A stretch of 64,000 nt of DNA, from positions 310,001 to 374,000 of the forward strand of contig NZ_JAMBOY010000004.1 in NCBI RefSeq assembly GCF_023715885.1. Reading direction: 5' to 3'. The position numbers and the translations under genes are program-made. The stretch comes from Microbacterium hydrocarbonoxydans. Lineage in GTDB: Bacteria; Actinomycetota; Actinomycetes; Actinomycetales; Microbacteriaceae. Below, piece after piece: positions 54,214-62,295 of the stretch. Positions within the stretch are counted from its first letter, which is position 1. Every line of letters starts with the position of its first letter. The notes below the pieces were generated by a model, which saw nothing but the letters and a program-made list of their open reading frames with translations, searched no databases and was not told the DNA's origin.

Positions 54214-54375
54214 GAGTGAGTACGAAGACCACAGGAACATGAAGCTCGCAATGACGATAAGCGCTACCCCCACGATAGAGGGGATTCTGTCGGTGACGAG
54301 CATGAATATACTCAAGCCGGCAGTGAGAACGGCGGCCACGAGAAGGGTTCCCCAATACCTCTTGGAGCTGTTCAT
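54190..54375 (-). CDS. Small two-span membrane protein, possible RHS immunity
   Basis: 61 residues with two membrane segments (YWGTLLVAAVLTAGLSIFML and IVGVALIVIASFMFLWSSY). ATG 54375 overlaps the stop of the RHS gene, the usual place for a cognate immunity gene. The RHS tip is itself membrane-like, so a membrane immunity protein would fit. Inferred from context only. Confidence 0.55.
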   Translation of the reverse strand: MNSSKRYWGTLLVAAVLTAGLSIFMLVTDRIPSIVGVALIVIASFMFLWSSYSLIRKSPPR

Positions 54376-55861
54376 CAGAAGGGTCCTTCGATAAGGGAAC
54401 CGAAAGCGCTACCGGCTATGAAGCCAAGACTTCCACACCCAACATAGGCGCCCAGGCTCGCGCCAGCGGTAGGGATCGCAGCGCCGGTCGCGAGGCCGAA
54501 GCAGGTACCGCTGACAACGAACCCGACGACAGCTCCAAAGTAACTGCTGAAGACTCCGTTGGCGATGTCCGAGCCCACTGCTCGTCCGGTCGGGTCGACG
54601 TTGTTGATCGGATCCGCACCTGCGTAGGCGTACCTGTTGGCATTCGTGGCGTCGAGCGGCGCATCGAGCGTGTCTTGCTGAGTCCAGCGGCCGAGGGTGG
54701 TGTTGTACCAGCGGTTGCCGTAGTGGACCCATCCGGTGGCTCGGTCTTGGATGCCGCCCTTGAATAGAAACGGGTTCTGCTTCTGGCCGTTGCCGCCGGT
54801 TCCCTCGTCGGAAAGCACCGCTGTCCCGTAGGGGTCGAATGTGTATGCGTAGGCGACGGCCGAGTAGTCGGTGAGCATGGCAACGGGAGAGCCCAGACCG
54901 TCGTAGACGTAGAGAGTTTCGACTCCCGACGAGCTCCGAAGCATCAGAGGTTCACCGGTCACCGGGTCGTTTTCGATGTAGGCCGTGAGGTCTCCAGCTT
55001 GGACCTGCTCGACGATGGGAAGCCCCACCTGGTTGGTACGCCCGTAGACGAGCTTGTAGTCGCGCTCGTTGCTCTCTTGCTGCAGCACCTCGACCTGGTT
55101 CGTGCCTGCGTACTTGTAATCGAAGTTCCCCTTGCTGTTGCTGACCTTCGTCATCTGCTGCGCGCCGTTGTACGTATACACCGCCTGGGGTTCCTTGGTC
55201 AGGTTACCGGTGCCGTCGTAGACGAAGCCCGTGTTGGTGACCTGGTTCGCGGCGTTGAACGTCAGCGACTGAGTCGATGCTCCGGCCCCGGTCACGGTGG
55301 CGGTGAGGCGATTACCGCGCGCATCGTACGTATAGGTGTACATCGACGGGGTGGTGCCTCCGGACTGGGTGGCGGTGAGCAGCCGGCCGGCGGTGTCGTA
55401 CCCGTAGGCGGTGACCTGACCGGTGAGGTTGTCGCGCGACCATTGCAGTTTCGACCGGTCGTTCGCCTTCGTCGTCCCGCACGTCGGAGCCGCAGAGGCC
55501 GTGTTGTAGCAGTAGGACGTGTCGAAAACGGTCGTGACAGTTCCCGTGACGCCGCTGTCCCGGATCTCTGCTACGGAGCGCGACACGCGACCGGTGGTGT
55601 CGTAGTCCAGGTGAGTGTGCGCGCGCCACGTCGTGTGAGACGGGTTGCGACATCGACATAGGCCGATACCTGGTCCGAGATTTGGAACGGAATCTCCGTC
55701 GCGCCCGGACGAGAGCCCGTCTGGCCCACCGCCACCGGACCCGTCGGAAGCGCGGCGCTGGCTGGAGTAGATACCCCCACCACGAACCCCGCACTCAGAA
55801 CCGCTACCGAAACCGCAGACACCCACCGCTTGACCCCAGAACGCACGCTGGCTCCACTCAT
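54375..55861 (-). pseudogene. RHS-repeat protein with variable C-terminal tip, internally deleted
   Basis: The 5' end (ATG 55861) encodes a signal peptide (VSVAVLSAGFVVGVSTPASA) and mature start FQISDQVSAYVDVAT in one frame. Near 55,630 coding switches to another frame holding RHS/YD repeats (YGYDTAGRLLTATQSG, YDARGNRLTATV, FVYDGTGNL) and the core end GNRWYNTTLGRWTQQDTLDAP, RYAYAGADPINNVDPTGR. A large internal deletion with frameshift is the simplest explanation. After NVDPTGR comes a 70-residue hydrophobic Gly-rich tip that could be a membrane-acting toxin. Confidence 0.75.
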
Positions 55862-56076
55862 CCATGAGGGTTGTTCCAGCCAGAGCGGCGGGAAGCTGCT
55901 CGAACCATAGCGTCAGCGGTGAGCTGTTGGGAAGGGTTAATTCCGTGAAGTGACAAATGCACTGCGTTCAACCGCTCAGCCAAGACACCGGTTGCGCCCG
56001 CACCCAGCTAGACGTCGGGGCCACGAGTTTGGTGATCCACTTCGACGTCAGTGACCTGTGCTTGCATTGCACCGTG

Positions 56077-57333
56077 ATGGAAAGAACCCATGACGACGCG
56101 TACTCTGACGACGCGTACTCCGTCGAGCCCACTGACAGCAACGTCGCTGTCGAGGGCCGCACCGCCGCAGCCGCTCGAGACTTGTCCGGCGCATTTTCCC
56201 CTTCGCTGTCAGCCTCGACACAATGGATGCTCGAAGAGGTGGGCAAGCTCGGGTCGATGTTCAGCGTGTCGGAGAGCCTCAAGGGGGTTTTCGGGACCGC
56301 GCTCGTCCCGTCGTACCTCTTCGATCCGGCGCTGGAAGCGGCGGTCTCCGCCTCGCATCGAGCGTCGTCTCTCGCGGGAATGCAGGGGCTGAACAGCATC
56401 CTCGGTTCAGTGGTCACATCGTCCTTCCTCTCCGAACCCACCATGAAGAGCAGCATCTCGAAGGCACTTGAGGCCTCGGCGCTTTCGACCGGGCTATCGA
56501 AAGTGGTGCGCGGGACATCGCTGTTCGATCCAAAGAACGCAGGGCTCGTCAGCATGGGCTTCCCGACCTCGCTCTTCTCGCCGATCCAGTCGATCATCAA
56601 TGAACAGTTGACGTCGCTGAAGGGGTTTACGGGCGTGCCGGTGGGTCTCCTCGGCGAGCTGGGGTGGATCAGTGAACTCACGAAGGGGCTGCATCTCGGC
56701 AGGCCCCACCTCCCGTCGAACTGGCGAGGCGTGGATGCCGAGCCTGACGAGCTCGAGGTCGACGTGCGAGCGATCCTCGAAGAGGGAATTCCTCTTGCCT
56801 GGGTGCCGTCAGCGCGAGTGATCGAGCTGCTGCTCGCAGCCCCCGACGCCTCGAGCCGGCGGCGGGTGATCAGCAACAACCACAAGGGCATCCTGACCAG
56901 CTGCGAACGTCTCGCATCGCGTCTGCCCCACAAGCGAGCTCTGCTCTACGGTGACATGATCCGCAAGGCGATTCACGCACTGCGTGATGGTCACGTGGAA
57001 GCTGCGCAGGCACTGGCCACGAACGTGCTCGACACGCTCCTGTCCCACCACTCAAGAGATGCTCTGGACGCGCCGCTCGGCGTCGTCACGAACGTCGCCT
57101 CGTACAAGAAGTTCCGCAAGCAGAGCTGGCGTCTGACTCTCGCGGTGCACCCGGCCACCACCATCATGAGTGGACGCTACACGCTGGATGACCGTCCAGA
57201 TGGCTACCGGCGTAACGCCACCGCACACGCGATCACTCGGCACCAATACAACCGCATCAACGCCGTGCTCGCGATCATGAACGCGACCTCTGTGCTGACC
57301 TGCTTCGTGCGGGACACCCCGGCGTTCGACTGA
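56077..57333 (+). CDS. Hypothetical protein with HEPN-like C-terminal region
   Basis: About 418 residues from ATG 56077; an upstream start at 55957 is possible. The N-terminal half has Ser-rich amphipathic repeats. The C-terminal half is helical (CERLASRLPHKRALLYGDMIRKAIHALRDG) and near the end has YRRNATAHAITRHQYNRINAVLAIMNATSVL (part quoted), with an R-x4-H motif in RNATAH typical of HEPN nucleases. HEPN domains are frequent in abortive infection proteins. The assignment is tentative. Confidence 0.6.
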   Translation: MERTHDDAYSDDAYSVEPTDSNVAVEGRTAAAARDLSGAFSPSLSASTQWMLEEVGKLGSMFSVSESLKGVFGTALVPSYLFDPALEAAVSASHRASSLAGMQGLNSILGSVVTSSFLSEPTMKSSISKALEASALSTGLSKVVRGTSLFDPKNAGLVSMGFPTSLFSPIQSIINEQLTSLKGFTGVPVGLLGELGWISELTKGLHLGRPHLPSNWRGVDAEPDELEVDVRAILEEGIPLAWVPSARVIELLLAAPDASSRRRVISNNHKGILTSCERLASRLPHKRALLYGDMIRKAIHALRDGHVEAAQALATNVLDTLLSHHSRDALDAPLGVVTNVASYKKFRKQSWRLTLAVHPATTIMSGRYTLDDRPDGYRRNATAHAITRHQYNRINAVLAIMNATSVLTCFVRDTPAFD

Positions 57334-57357
57334 CCGCTTGGCCCGATCCCGACGACT

Positions 57358-57846
57358 CTACGCCGACTGCGGCTTCTTCGGGAACGAGACGGTGTCACCC
57401 GCGCCGAGCGTCAGAACCACGCCGCCGTTCAGCGTCACGGTGGTCCCTTCGCTCGAGTGCTCGATGCGTTCGATCGCACCGTCGACGCTGACGCGGCCGA
57501 TGTCGGATGCTTCGAGGTTCTCCGCCTTCTTGCGGTGCACCTGCAGGGGTGGTGGGCCGTCAGGAGCGTCCGGTGCGCACGTCTTGCACCGCCGGTACCG
57601 CCCAACGCTGGCAAGCTGTTCGATGGTCACATACGACGCCGTGTAGTAGCTCCGATCTACTCCCTCGACCGGTCCGATCAGCGAGAGCCCGTCCTCGTAG
57701 GACTCGAGAATCGCGAACCCGCCGCGCGGCCGCTCCTCACGGACGTCGCCTCGCACCTGATGCTGGATGGTCGGGCAGTCTTCGCGGTGAAGCACGCGCG
57801 GAGGCTCGCTGGTGCGATTCAGGATCAGGCGGACGTCGTCGGGCAT
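57358..57846 (-). CDS. Hypothetical protein
   Basis: 162 residues from ATG 57846. It contains a Cys/His pair (PPRVLHREDCPTI) and a later GRYRRCKTCAPDAP, possibly one zinc site, and ends with a small beta domain (TTVTLNGGVVLTLGAGDTVSF). The frame is open further upstream, but that part overlaps the facing gene and looks non-coding. Function unknown. Confidence 0.55.
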   Translation of the reverse strand: MPDDVRLILNRTSEPPRVLHREDCPTIQHQVRGDVREERPRGGFAILESYEDGLSLIGPVEGVDRSYYTASYVTIEQLASVGRYRRCKTCAPDAPDGPPPLQVHRKKAENLEASDIGRVSVDGAIERIEHSSEGTTVTLNGGVVLTLGAGDTVSFPKKPQSA

Positions 57847-58182
57847 GAAGCCATCATCGTGCACCCGGCAGTCTTGCTCGATGCGTCCTGTGGATAACTC
57901 GTGGCTCGTCAGAGCGCGGTAAGCCCCATTATGAGCAGACACCGCAACGCAGGCGGTCTCCTCTTCGTACCCCTGAGAGTTAGGGCAATCGACCGAGACG
58001 TCCGACCCCGCGGCTACACTGATACTTCGGCGGTCTGGACCGCCACACTCCAAGTCCGATCCCCCACGCGGGTCGGACGCAGAGGACAACCAAGGCGGAT
58101 CCAGAGCTGCATTACCTACCGAAGTCACCTCCTCACGAGGGCCTCGTAGGCGTGGGGTGCGACGTCCAGAGATGAGTATGAG

Positions 58183-59097
58183 ATGACCACTACCACCACC
58201 GTCGACCGCGACCCGGCGATCACCCGCGATGCGAAGGCATGGCGTCACACCGCCGGCGTGAAATACACGGAGGCGCTGCGACTGATCGAGGATCCGCTTC
58301 ACCAGGGCATCCTCGGCGATCGCATCGTAGTGCGCGACCTGCTTCGCGTCCTCGAAGACCACCCCCAGATCGGATCCCGACATCTCGATTCGACCCTCGG
58401 TCTACGGGGATTCGGCGCCTCCACCCCTCTGATCGACGAGCTCGATAGCAACCTGTTGCGTCGAGTAATCCTGTCGATGGAGTTCCTTCGCATGTTCGGC
58501 GCTCCGTCTGCGCGCGAACTTGCTGCCCGACGGACGTGGCAGGGTAGCTACCTGCTCAAGCACCAGGCGGAGGTCTTCCTGGCCGGCACCGTCGACGGCT
58601 ACGTGAGCAACGGCACCATGATCTGGGCTGCCGCCTCACTGGGACTCCCGCTGCGCTACAACGACGGTGACCTCGAGGCGCCGAACTTCGACATCGCCAT
58701 CCCCGAGACGGAGCTGAAGTGGCTCCGACAGGGAACGTATCGCCGCTTCGGTGCACGTCGTGGGGAGCACTTCATGCCCCCGGGATACGCACGTCTCAAG
58801 GCGGTCGTGGACCTGGCCGTGGAGGGCGAACCGATCGACTCGGCGCTGGCAATTCCGCTGGCAACCCGCAAGAAGTACTCAGCCTTCCACCGGTGGCTTT
58901 CGGCGCAGCAGCGCAGGCGCGGCGATGAGGGACGCTTCGCCCGCGACTATCTCGCCGGCGTCGAAGACAGCGACCACCGGCCCGCTCATTCGGCCGATGA
59001 CCTCCAAGAGATCATGGACACCATGGGCTACAACTACGAGGCGCAGCTCGTGGGACGCACTCTCCTCGCTGAGTGGAGATCATCTCACGAGGCCTAA
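58183..59097 (+). CDS. Conserved hypothetical protein
   Basis: 304 residues. The N-terminus WRHTAGVKYTEALRLIEDP resembles a short motif common in actinobacterial accessory proteins. The middle is helical (FLRMFGAPSARELAARRTWQ) and a polar DGDLEAPNFDIAIPE segment follows. No catalytic motif recognised. A hairpin lies just after the stop. Confidence 0.6.
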   Translation: MTTTTTVDRDPAITRDAKAWRHTAGVKYTEALRLIEDPLHQGILGDRIVVRDLLRVLEDHPQIGSRHLDSTLGLRGFGASTPLIDELDSNLLRRVILSMEFLRMFGAPSARELAARRTWQGSYLLKHQAEVFLAGTVDGYVSNGTMIWAAASLGLPLRYNDGDLEAPNFDIAIPETELKWLRQGTYRRFGARRGEHFMPPGYARLKAVVDLAVEGEPIDSALAIPLATRKKYSAFHRWLSAQQRRRGDEGRFARDYLAGVEDSDHRPAHSADDLQEIMDTMGYNYEAQLVGRTLLAEWRSSHEA

Positions 59098-59108
59098 CCC
59101 AAACACCC

Positions 59109-59149
59109 CGAAGAGCCGTCCGCGCCTCCCCGCGCTGGGCGGCTCTTCG
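59109..59149 (+). terminator. Hairpin after the conserved hypothetical gene
   Basis: CGAAGAGCCG and CGGCTCTTCG form a 10-bp stem with a 21-base loop, 12 bp after the stop. There is no T-run, so termination is possible but not certain. Confidence 0.45.
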
Positions 59150-59172
59150 CGTACCCCGAGACGACTAACGCC

Positions 59173-59316
59173 ATGAGCGAGCCCACGAAGACGGACACAA
59201 AGGCAGCCCGGCACATCCGAGCGCTCGTCATCATGCAGGACGACCAGCTGAAGGGGCGCCCGTGGCGATCGCTGAAGGAGATCAAGCGCGCGCTGAAGGC
59301 GGGCGAGATCACCTGA
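59173..59316 (+). CDS. Small basic protein (47 aa)
   Basis: ATG to TGA frame encoding MSEPTKTDTKAARHIRALVI, then DQLKGRPWRSLKEIKRALKAGEIT. The end could be a short helix-turn-helix-like segment. No clear ribosome site. Conservation would be needed to confirm it. Confidence 0.4.
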   Translation: MSEPTKTDTKAARHIRALVIMQDDQLKGRPWRSLKEIKRALKAGEIT

Positions 59317-59722
59317 ACGGCATCGTTCTGGGCTGATCTACTTTGCGACGGCGCAGACCCCGCCGATCCCGCTCGGCGACTGGTCAAGAGCCGCTCACGT
59401 ACTCAGCCCCATCTCACTTCAACGTCTGGCCCATTACCGACGATAAGAACACTTATCCGGACTATCGGGTGTCGCCCCATCGGCTCGTGGGGCTGTTTGG
59501 GGGCGTATGCCATTGCTGAGGGTCGCCACGGTGTCGCTCTGCGCCCAGGCCACTTCGGCGAGGAACCAGCCACGACCGCAATTCTTGTTCCCGTCAGCTG
59601 AGCTTGGCCCGGCAGCACATTCACTTGACCAACACTGCGCCCCGTGGACGAGAGCCCGCCGTCCCGAGCGCCTTGGCTTCCCGATAGCTACGGGAGCCGC
59701 CGGGATCTGGCAGTTTAGACGT
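59317..59722. other. Gene-free stretch
   Basis: About 400 bp before the metalloprotease gene. The downstream gene's frame is open through part of it, but codon choice looks non-coding. I see no repeat or RNA gene. Confidence 0.4.
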
Positions 59723-60907
59723 ATGAGACCCTCTGCGCCCTCAATCCCACGACCTCGCTGGGACCTCTCGCGCAGTCGCGCCTACTTCCTCGGCAAACAC
59801 GGCATGCCCCGAAGAGACAGAAGCTTTTGGTGGTGGGCTGCGAGACGCTTCGACTTCAGCCGCACGCGGGCAGAGATTGAAGCGGACCCGAGCCTTCGGT
59901 GGACGCCTGACCGCTCGAACTGCCCAGAACTGGACGTCGTGGCTACGGGAATCGTGGATTCCCTGCCGAATGAGTGGCACTCGGTCGCCAGCGGCGTGTT
60001 CGTCGGCAGGACCATGGCTGCCGACGTCAACGCAGAAGCAAAGCAGCTTCGAGGTAAGGCGTACATCTCGCTGTCATTGCAGTTGACGATCGTCCTGCCC
60101 CCCGTTGCGACTGCGCTGGACAGGTTTCGCGCGGTATTCGAAGCCTGGTTAACAGACTCGTCGCTCCCAGAATCGAACTTGGACGGAGTTTTTGACCACA
60201 TCGAAGCTCACGCAGAGGGTTGGCAATCAAAAGTGATGGTCGGCTCTCATCCCCTCGCGTCCTTGGGTCCAAATCGCCGCGGAGCAGCGTTTTACAGCGA
60301 CGTAAGCGGGCACGCCGAAGCTTGGGCCGTCTCGCACGAGTACGCGCACCACTTACTCGGGCACACGAGTAGGTCGGCGCGGAGGGCCGATGTGCATCAG
60401 TTCGTCCGGGACGTAGCGCAAGACTCGCGCCTCGAACAATTTGTCTTTGAGCGAAGCATGCCCGCGTCTCGAGAGCTGCAATGCGACATTTTAGGGCTGA
60501 TCTTGCAGGCCGGAGACGTTGATGGCCGCGCTTCGGGGGAAGATTGGGTATCGGCACTTATTGGTGCCGTCGTATGCCTGGTCGCGGAGGCACAGATCAA
60601 TCGCCACTGGTTCCTCTCCGTTGAGGACTACCCGAGCACGGCGGACCGGGTCGGAGCAGTCCTTGCCGTGGGACATCAGCGGATGAGCTCTCTGGCGCCA
60701 ACCGTAGCGGACGACCTAGCTGGACAGTTGGCGGCATTCGCCACGGCCGCGCTTCAAAGTTCTCTACATCGGCTGCAGCCGCTCGCCTTTCCCGCGCCGA
60801 CGTGGAGCCAGGTGTGGACCTCCGCTATTTCCAAGAGGATTGCAGTTGTCTCTACTCGCGGGATGGCTCCGCGTCGTGGATGGATCAGCCTTGAGGAGGA
60901 ACGGTAG
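59723..60907 (+). CDS. HExxH metalloprotease-like protein
   Basis: 394 residues from ATG 59723. The zinc motif HEYAHHLLGH (HExxH) is near residue 205, in AWAVSHEYAHHLLGHTS, followed about 40 residues later by SRELQCDILGL, where E and D could be the third ligand as in gluzincins (ExxxD). The N-terminal part is unfamiliar (SIPRPRWDLSRSRAYFLGKHG). No signal peptide or membrane helix is evident, so a cytosolic protease, perhaps an activated effector, is plausible. It is monocistronic. Confidence 0.7.
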   Translation: MRPSAPSIPRPRWDLSRSRAYFLGKHGMPRRDRSFWWWAARRFDFSRTRAEIEADPSLRWTPDRSNCPELDVVATGIVDSLPNEWHSVASGVFVGRTMAADVNAEAKQLRGKAYISLSLQLTIVLPPVATALDRFRAVFEAWLTDSSLPESNLDGVFDHIEAHAEGWQSKVMVGSHPLASLGPNRRGAAFYSDVSGHAEAWAVSHEYAHHLLGHTSRSARRADVHQFVRDVAQDSRLEQFVFERSMPASRELQCDILGLILQAGDVDGRASGEDWVSALIGAVVCLVAEAQINRHWFLSVEDYPSTADRVGAVLAVGHQRMSSLAPTVADDLAGQLAAFATAALQSSLHRLQPLAFPAPTWSQVWTSAISKRIAVVSTRGMAPRRGWISLEEER

Positions 60908-61009
60908 AGCCGCGCTCAACTTTCGCTCGGAGCGCCGCAGGGGTCGTCTAGGGGGACTACGGCGCTCCGGGACTCAATCTCAACCTACGGGGCCAAGCCA
61001 TCACTGCGG

Positions 61010-61159
61010 TCAGTTAGACGAGCGAGGTTGCGTCTGCGACACGGCGGGAGGGCGAGGGATCTGGCTAGCCGGCCGCACTCTAATTTCGATACGGTTACTC
61101 ACAGGCTGCTGAGCGTGCTCGATCGTCTGCGCCTTCATGGTGGTGTAGTGAACCATCAT
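61010..61159 (-). CDS. Possible small protein (49 aa)
   Basis: ATG 61159 or 61156 is preceded by GGACGGAGGG, a good Shine-Dalgarno. The product starts MMVHYTTMKAQTIEHAQQPV and ends with a Pro/Gln/Ser-rich basic tail. It lies in the 305-bp gap between the metalloprotease and DUF6338 genes, facing both. Weakly supported. Confidence 0.35.
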   Translation of the reverse strand: MMVHYTTMKAQTIEHAQQPVSNRIEIRVRPASQIPRPPAVSQTQPRSSN

Positions 61160-61212
61160 CCCTCCGTCCTACTCGTGTCTAGATTCTAACAGCCCGCGTC
61201 CCGAGGTAGCCA

Positions 61213-61983
61213 GTGCCCACAGATCTCGCAAGCGTCGCCTTCTACCTGTTGCTGATCATCCCGGGCGTTGTTTTCGCGTTCAGTCGAGAGCGCCATCGAC
61301 CTCGCATCAAGAGATCCGCCTTCAGAGAAACAGCCACTGCAATATTTGTTAGCGCGGGAATAATGTCACTTCTCGCGTTTCTCCTGTCCATAGCATCCCT
61401 CGGGATCCCCTGGCTACAGGAACAGATTCACCACTTTCTCGCCCACCCCGGTGCATACGCTCGCGCCCGTTTCGAGCTATTCATCATCATCGGTCTCCTC
61501 GTACTAGTTGCGTCGTCAGCACTGGCGTGGATTCTTGGAGGTGAACGCGTCCACGATCGCACCCTGGGCCGCTCTCGGGATCCTGACAAAGAGTCATGGG
61601 GATATGTCTTTACACGCGAACCCAGCGCCCTGAACTTCGCTGGCGTGCAGTTGAAAGACGGGACCTGGATCCAGGGCTACGTGGATACCTACGGCAACGT
61701 TGGAGAGGAGGGCGCACCCAAAGCCCTGACACTGGCCGGAGACATCAGCATTCGCCCGCCGGGCGGCACCACTGAACCCTACGACGGCTCGCTGATCGTG
61801 ATCAAGGATGAGGAAGTCCAGTACTTGACAGTGACCTACGTCGAGCCTGATACCACGCTCGGGCTGACCACTGGGGGCGTCGATCCGAAGCCTTCGCCCG
61901 CGCACCGTTCCAAAGCGCTAGTCGCTGCTGGCGTGTTCGTCGCGGGGCTAGCCGTCGGTCTTGCCCTTGGACGACCGTGGTGA
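61213..61983 (+). CDS. DUF6338 family membrane protein
   Basis: 256 residues: membrane segments near the N-terminus (FYLLLIIPGVVFAFS, then SAGIMSLLAFLLSIASL) and LFIIIGLLVLVASSALAWI. A cytosolic domain follows with WGYVFTREPSALNFAGVQLKDGTWIQGYV and a beta-rich end. A last hydrophobic stretch lies at the C-terminus. DUF6338 proteins are found in accessory and defence regions; function unknown. GAGGTAG precedes GTG 61213. Confidence 0.75.
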   Translation: MPTDLASVAFYLLLIIPGVVFAFSRERHRPRIKRSAFRETATAIFVSAGIMSLLAFLLSIASLGIPWLQEQIHHFLAHPGAYARARFELFIIIGLLVLVASSALAWILGGERVHDRTLGRSRDPDKESWGYVFTREPSALNFAGVQLKDGTWIQGYVDTYGNVGEEGAPKALTLAGDISIRPPGGTTEPYDGSLIVIKDEEVQYLTVTYVEPDTTLGLTTGGVDPKPSPAHRSKALVAAGVFVAGLAVGLALGRPW

Positions 61984-62295
61984 GAACAGGAAGGCGTCAA
62001 CCCTATCGGTCTCACCAGTTTGGAGTGCACATGCGGAGTGGGTCCGCCGCACGTCTCGGTATCGCACCTCAGTCCGGTTCGAATCCTCTTGGCTTCGAGG
62101 CAGGTGCAGCCCCCACGACCCGGCACGGTGCCTGCTCAGACGCCGCTGGCAAGCCCACCCAGCCACTCAAATCGCAGTTCGTTGACCATCAGGTTGAAGC
62201 ATCAAAAGGGTTTCCGGGACAACGCTATGCGAACGAATGCCAGTTCCTCGCGCCGCTCAACAACTTCGAGCCATCGCGCCCAATCCCGAGGAGCT
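61984..62295. other. Gene-free stretch between convergent genes
   Basis: 312 bp between the DUF6338 and KAP NTPase genes. Overlapping frames here have poor codon use and I see no structured element. Confidence 0.4.

Noticed and set aside
53771..54394. 207-codon rightward frame called as a complete gene
   Set aside because: Only a short middle part looks coding; both ends conflict with better supported minus-strand genes. Kept only as a possible remnant.
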